Below, piece after piece: positions 60,176-64,000 of a stretch of 64,000 nt of DNA. Below the pieces are notes generated by a model. The model was not told where the DNA came from, made no database searches, and saw only the letters and a program-made list of their open reading frames with translations. A program made the translations under genes and the position numbers. Source of the stretch: Oopsacas minuta (taxonomy: Eukaryota > Porifera > Hexactinellida > Lyssacinosida > Leucopsacidae); contig JAKMXF010000325.1 of assembly GCA_024704765.1 (NCBI GenBank), forward strand, positions 97,290-161,289. Direction: 5' to 3'. Numbering within the stretch: the first letter of the stretch is position 1; each line of letters begins with the position of its first letter.

Positions 60176-61548
60176 TATATGTAAACAAATATAAAGTTGA
60201 CTATCGTCGCTGGGCGTAACAAGAGATCCCAGATCGAGGAGGCAAGGATGGATATTGCCTCAATATAATGGCGATTACAATAGGGAGCTGAGGCAACGCC
60301 CGAAAAGACGAGGAAGCAACTGCCTCCTGTGCCTCAATGGTAGTTTTAGTGTATTAGGATGCTATGGATAGACATTTTACTGCGATCAGTAAATATGTGT
60401 CTCGTGCTTCTTCTACCTTCTTCTAATAATTCGCACTATCGAGAGCTGGATCAGTAAATGTCTTACACTCTTATCTACTCGTTAGCTACAACCACGATGC
60501 TTTCAAAACTAAATTTTAAGAGAACAACTCCAATATTTCAATTAGATAAATACCACATTACAAGGATTAATTGATGAGGGAACTTTTAATGAAAACTTGT
60601 TGATTTTTATAAAAGTGTGTTATTGAAAAAATTAAGTTTGCAATTTTATATTTTTTGTCGAATTTCTAGTTAACAATTTCGTAGTTGATATTCATTTGAG
60701 TCTGGCATATCTGGCATTTTCCCGAAGTTAACTGAGGTATGAAAATAGGATTATTCTACGGACGGAAGTTGCGTGAACTGTAACGGTAAGTCTGTAAAAG
60801 TACTATGAACAAGACAACACATACTTTGCTAATGAAAGGTTTGTCCAAGTTGAAACAGAACTTATGTAGCTAATCTATTTGAACATTCCTTGTACAAATG
60901 TATACAACATTCACATATATACAATGAGGCAATGTACACATTTGGCATAGAAAGTTTTCAAGAAATAATTTCTAGATTCGAAGTTACAGTAGAAAGGTAA
61001 CGAATGTTGTGGTAAATAGGGCTTGTCGTCCAGGGGCAAAGGCCCTGAACCCTACTGGGAGGCTTACCGCCCCCGCTAAGGGCTGATTACCTGTTTATTT
61101 ACGTGGCCGTCCACAAATTCAGTTTAAACTTTGGTAATTTAATATGGATTTTCCATCTACTTATATATTCTCTAAGAAATCACTGTTTAAATTAGTTATA
61201 CTTAGAAATAATTAACAACAGTAATTAATTAATTATCTTACTAGGCAGATACACATCATATCTATACTAGTAATATTATCAACGAATAACTTATAAATAG
61301 TTCACTTACTATATCTCAGTTTAGTAGTAACACAGGCAGACAAAAAATATTTTTGTTTCTCTTGCCTAAGATTTTAGATTGAATTTAGACTATATTTGCT
61401 GTGCTGAGTTCGAAAATTACATCGGCTTTGCTGGATTGGCTCTTGATTTTAGTCCACATTTATGTTTATATTGTTAGTTACCTTTTCAAATGTATATTCA
61501 TTTAATCAATACTTTTATAATTCTAAGTATCTAGCATATTCTAACTCT
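60176..61548. other. Gene-free stretch with short inverted motifs
   Basis: 60235-60350 repeats GAGGCAA/TTGCCTC motifs several times in both orientations. 61021-61085 is a GC-rich block (GGGGCAAAGGCCCTGAACCC, GGCTTACCGCCCC) able to fold. No gene recognised. Confidence 0.35.
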
Positions 61549-62846
61549 ATGGCATCGTCAAGAAGAAAATGTTCTAATGATCCTAATACGTTCTGTTACA
61601 TATGTGGTGAATATACGTTGAAAGATCAAAGAAGAGGTATCTCAGACTTCGTGCGAAAGGCATACTTTGCTTCCTTTGAGGTAAAGCTTGGAGGCCAAGA
61701 CACCTTCATTATCTGGTCAATTCAATCAGGAAGAGCTCAATGATCTAATCAGGGACCTCAACCTGTCTAAAGAGTGTTCAGAAATTTTGCATCCAGGCTC
61801 AACGAGAAGAATATTCTTAGCCCTGGAACCAAGATAACATATTATCGTCATAGAGAAGAAGGATTATTTCATTACTTTAACCAACAAGAAGGCCTCGTCT
61901 TCTGCAATGACATTGGAGCTTCTCCTGGAAATGGGAGTACCACAATATAAGCCAGAAGATTGGTGTCTATTCATTGATAGTTCCAAGAGAAGCTTGAATA
62001 GCGTTTTATTGCATAATGGAAATAAATATGTATCTATTCCAATTGGACATTCAACAAAGCTTAAGGAGGAGTATGAAAATACTTAAATGGTATTGCAAAA
62101 TTGAAATATCATGGACGCCAGTGGTTGGTATGTGTTGATCTCAAGATGGTAAACTTTCTACTTGGCCAACAAGGTGGATACACTAAGTACCCTTGTTTTA
62201 TATGTTAATGGGACAGCAGAGCCCGAAAAGATCATTGGGTAAATAAAGTGTGACCCTTGAGAACTGATCTAACAGTTGGAGAAGCAAACATTATATATGA
62301 ACCATTGGTTCCTAGAGAAAAAAAATCATTCTTCCACCCCTCGACATCAAGTTGGATTTAATTAAGCACTTAGTAACATCTTTAGATAAAGACGGCCCCT
62401 GTTTCAAGTACATTTGCAGATCATTCCCAGCAATGAGCAATGAAAAACTGAAAGCAGGGATCTTTGATGGTCCTCAGATCCGCAGTCTCATAAGAAACAC
62501 TGGTTTCGTCCAATCCATGACTAATTTAGAATCTTCTGCGAAGTGTGCATTTGTTTTGGTAGTCAATAACTTCTTGGCTAATAATAAAGCTAACAACTAC
62601 ATAAATTTGATCAATGACATGCTTTACAAATTTATAGATTTAGATGTTAACATGAGCATCAAGGTTCACTATCTATTTAGCCACCTGGATCGTTTCCCTG
62701 AAAACCTTGGGGATTTAAATGAGGAACAGGGGGAAAGGTTTCTTCAGGACATCAAGGTCATTGAAGAGAGATATCAAGGCAGGTGGGAAACCCACATGAT
62801 GGCAGATTACTGTTGGAGCCTCCAGCGAGATTGACTCTGACATCCC
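61549..62846 (+). pseudogene. Transposon-derived pseudogene (repetitive invertebrate family with N-terminal Cys motif)
   Basis: Begins at ATG 61549 with RRKCSNDPNTFCYICGEYTLKDQRR. It continues through shifted frames with L-I-R-D-L-N-L-S-K, W-C-L-F-I-D-S-S-K-R-S-L, V-L-L-H-N-G-N-K-Y, D-L-K-M-V-N-F-L-L-G-Q-Q-G-G-Y-T-K-Y-P-C-F-I-C and W-D-S-R-A-R, and then the 160-codon ORF at 62352-62834 with GPCFKYICRSFP, LKAGIFDGPQIR, HYLFSHLDRFPENLGDLNEEQGERF, ERYQGRWETHMMADYCW. I recognise this as a multicopy family seen in many invertebrate genomes, presumably transposase-like; its formal class is not known to me. At least four indels or stops. The sequence ends just before the MULE terminus. Confidence 0.7.
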
Positions 62847-62853
62847 ATAACAG

Positions 62854-62916
62854 AAAATCCGGATACCGACAAAACGTTCCACGACAAAACGTCCCACGAC
62901 ATTTCGCTCCACTTTT
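62854..62916 (+). mobile_element. Left terminus of a MULE with 15-nt subterminal repeats
   Basis: The terminus AAATCCGGATACCGACAA is followed by three 15-nt units at 62867, 62882 and 62897 (CGACAAAACGTTCCA, CGACAAAACGTCCCA, CGACATTTCGCTCCA). The same terminus and unit design form the inverted-array MITE at 12783-13024, and even the next stretch (TTGATTAGTCAAT here, TTGATTGGCCAAT there) is similar. The MULE ORF starts about 390 bp inside. Confidence 0.6.
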
Positions 62917-63304
62917 GATTAGTCAATGTTTGTTAATAATTTAACAGGTTTTAAATGGCTAAATAATATTGCAAAGATAATCAATTAATTTGGGTGAATG
63001 ATTTCGGAAGAATCTAATGTTACAGTTTTGATATCGTAAACCTAAACATAGAAGTTCTGTGTTAGCAAAGTGAGGTAAGATGATTTATAGTAAAGGTAAC
63101 GAATTTATATCAGAAATACATACGTAGTAATTAATTCATTTGATGGAGAAGATGCGAAATTAATTGTATGTTTGCCAGTAAACATGGAGTCACCTTTGTA
63201 GTTCTATTTAAATGTTGCAATTGTATTATTTTCAGCTTGCATTATCAGCTAAATATTATTTGCTACATTTTTATATTCTTTCAATTAACAACTTCATTTT
63301 ATCA
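62917..63304. other. MULE 5' region
   Basis: AT-rich leader between the subterminal repeats and the MULE ORF; probably contains the element's promoter. No ORF. Confidence 0.4.
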
Positions 63305-64000
63305 ATGGATCCTGATCAGCCCTCCTTCAGGCTGATCAGAACGAACAAGGGAGGAGAAAAGATGTTAGAAGGAGGATACTTATATTTGATGCATAGGAGA
63401 GTTGGAGAAATGACACATTGGCAGTGTGAGCAGAGAGGAGAGTGTAAAGCAAGGGTTCATACGAAGGGAATGGAGATAGTGAAGCGTACGAATGAGCATC
63501 TGCATGCACCTGATGTGCAGGCTACGGCCTGCTGTGAGATAAAGGCCGGCATCAAGAGGAAAGCACGAGACACACAGGATAGCTCACACCAGATAATCGG
63601 TGAGGGTATGCTAACAGCATCAGAGGGTACTGCTGCTAAACTACCTAAGCTGGACAGCCTGAAGCGGACGATACAGCGTCAGCGTGCAAGTGTATTATCA
63701 GCTCCAGTGCAGCCTACCGCCCTAGCAGAGTTGGTTCTACCTGCAGAATACCAGCGGACAGCCAAGGGGGAACAGTTCCTACTCTATGACTCTGGGGAAG
63801 ACGATGCACATAGATTCCTCATCTTCGGGACACAACGCAACCTCGGGATGCTACAGCAAAGCAAGATCTGGCTAGCTGATGGCACCTTCAAGACGGCGCC
63901 TCCCCTCTTCGCCCAGGTGTATGTGGTGCATGGACTCCGAGGAGGAGACGATCCTATGAAGACTGGTCATCTGTTGCCGAGTCTGTTCGTGCTGCTGCCC
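63305..64000 (+). CDS. MULE-type transposase with FLYWCH zinc finger, cut by window end
   Basis: The frame is open from ATG 63305 to the last base (232 codons), too close to the edge to show its stop. Residues about 5-75 form a FLYWCH-type zinc finger: K-M-L-E-G-G-Y-L-Y-L, T-H-W-Q-C-E-Q-R-G-E-C-K-A-R-V and a final H-L-H pair. A charged linker follows. From about residue 195 the MULE transposase core begins with IWLADGTFKTAPPLFAQVYVVHG, whose Asp is the first catalytic residue of Mutator-like DDE enzymes. The coding sequence is visibly richer in G and C than the surrounding DNA and has no lesion, which suggests a young copy. The protein would bind the element ends and move it. Confidence 0.88.
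   Translation, partial: MDPDQPSFRLIRTNKGGEKMLEGGYLYLMHRRVGEMTHWQCEQRGECKARVHTKGMEIVKRTNEHLHAPDVQATACCEIKAGIKRKARDTQDSSHQIIGEGMLTASEGTAAKLPKLDSLKRTIQRQRASVLSAPVQPTALAELVLPAEYQRTAKGEQFLLYDSGEDDAHRFLIFGTQRNLGMLQQSKIWLADGTFKTAPPLFAQVYVVHGLRGGDDPMKTGHLLPSLFVLLP

Noticed and set aside
61021-61085. GC-rich foldable block that could be a structured RNA
   Set aside because: No tRNA, snRNA or other RNA consensus recognised; short complementary runs alone are not enough.

Overview
The window is nuclear DNA from an invertebrate animal. It is AT-rich and dominated by transposable elements, with metazoan genes spaced among them. Evidence for an animal: spliced KAT2 (GCN5/PCAF) and GNL3L-type genes with GT-AG introns, TCTP, TARBP1, an NHA-type (SLC9B) antiporter, a Golgi HNK-1/CHST-type sulfotransferase, a dual-specificity phosphatase and a THAP-type zinc finger, mixed with Tc1/mariner, hAT, Merlin, MULE and L2/CR1-like LINE elements. 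I cannot name the species. An early-branching animal such as a sponge is possible, but that is a guess. No viral, plasmid or bacterial backbone is seen.

Layout. 0-2 kb: last exon of OXCT1 (cut by the window edge) and TCTP. 2-12 kb: no genes; dispersed repeat families A, B and C, an eroded mariner-like element and a long inverted repeat. 12.1-16.2 kb: KAT2 in three visible exons, its first visible intron filled with nested non-autonomous elements. 16.9-19.4 kb: GNL3L-like permuted GTPase in three exons. 19.4-25.1 kb: repeats, a hAT remnant and a DD37D (maT-type) Tc1/mariner element. 25.7-27.7 kb: single-exon SLC9B-like antiporter that lacks the family's Asp-Asp pair. 28.1-31.3 kb: an almost intact hAT element with 8-bp target duplication. 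31-40 kb: repeats, a large hairpin, a DD37E Tc1 element nested in repeat family B, and small MITEs. 40.2-44.7 kb: single-exon TARBP1. 44.9-46.2 kb: decayed DD34D mariner. 46.3-46.8 kb: dual-specificity phosphatase. 47-52 kb: decayed LINE, repeat B, a broken Merlin transposase joined to a hAT fragment. 53.4-56.7 kb: a Merlin element with 347-bp terminal repeats carrying a nested maT element and ending a few bases before the start codon of the sulfotransferase (56.7-57.9 kb). 58-64 kb: a THAP ORF, LINE remnant, a transposon-derived pseudogene, and the left end of a Mutator-like (MULE) element whose FLYWCH/transposase ORF runs off the window.

The host genes are unrelated housekeeping functions (ketone-body use, chromatin acetylation, ribosome assembly, tRNA methylation, ion transport, glycan sulfation) and do not form a pathway or operon. 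The most notable observations are: the missing catalytic aspartates in the SLC9B protein; a 15-nt repeat unit shared between an inverted-array MITE at 12.8 kb and the MULE terminus at 62.9 kb; the Merlin element with a duplicated tip sitting against the sulfotransferase start; and a snap-back inverted duplication inside a Merlin ORF. All coordinates of splice sites and element ends were read by eye from the sequence; no alignment or search was run.
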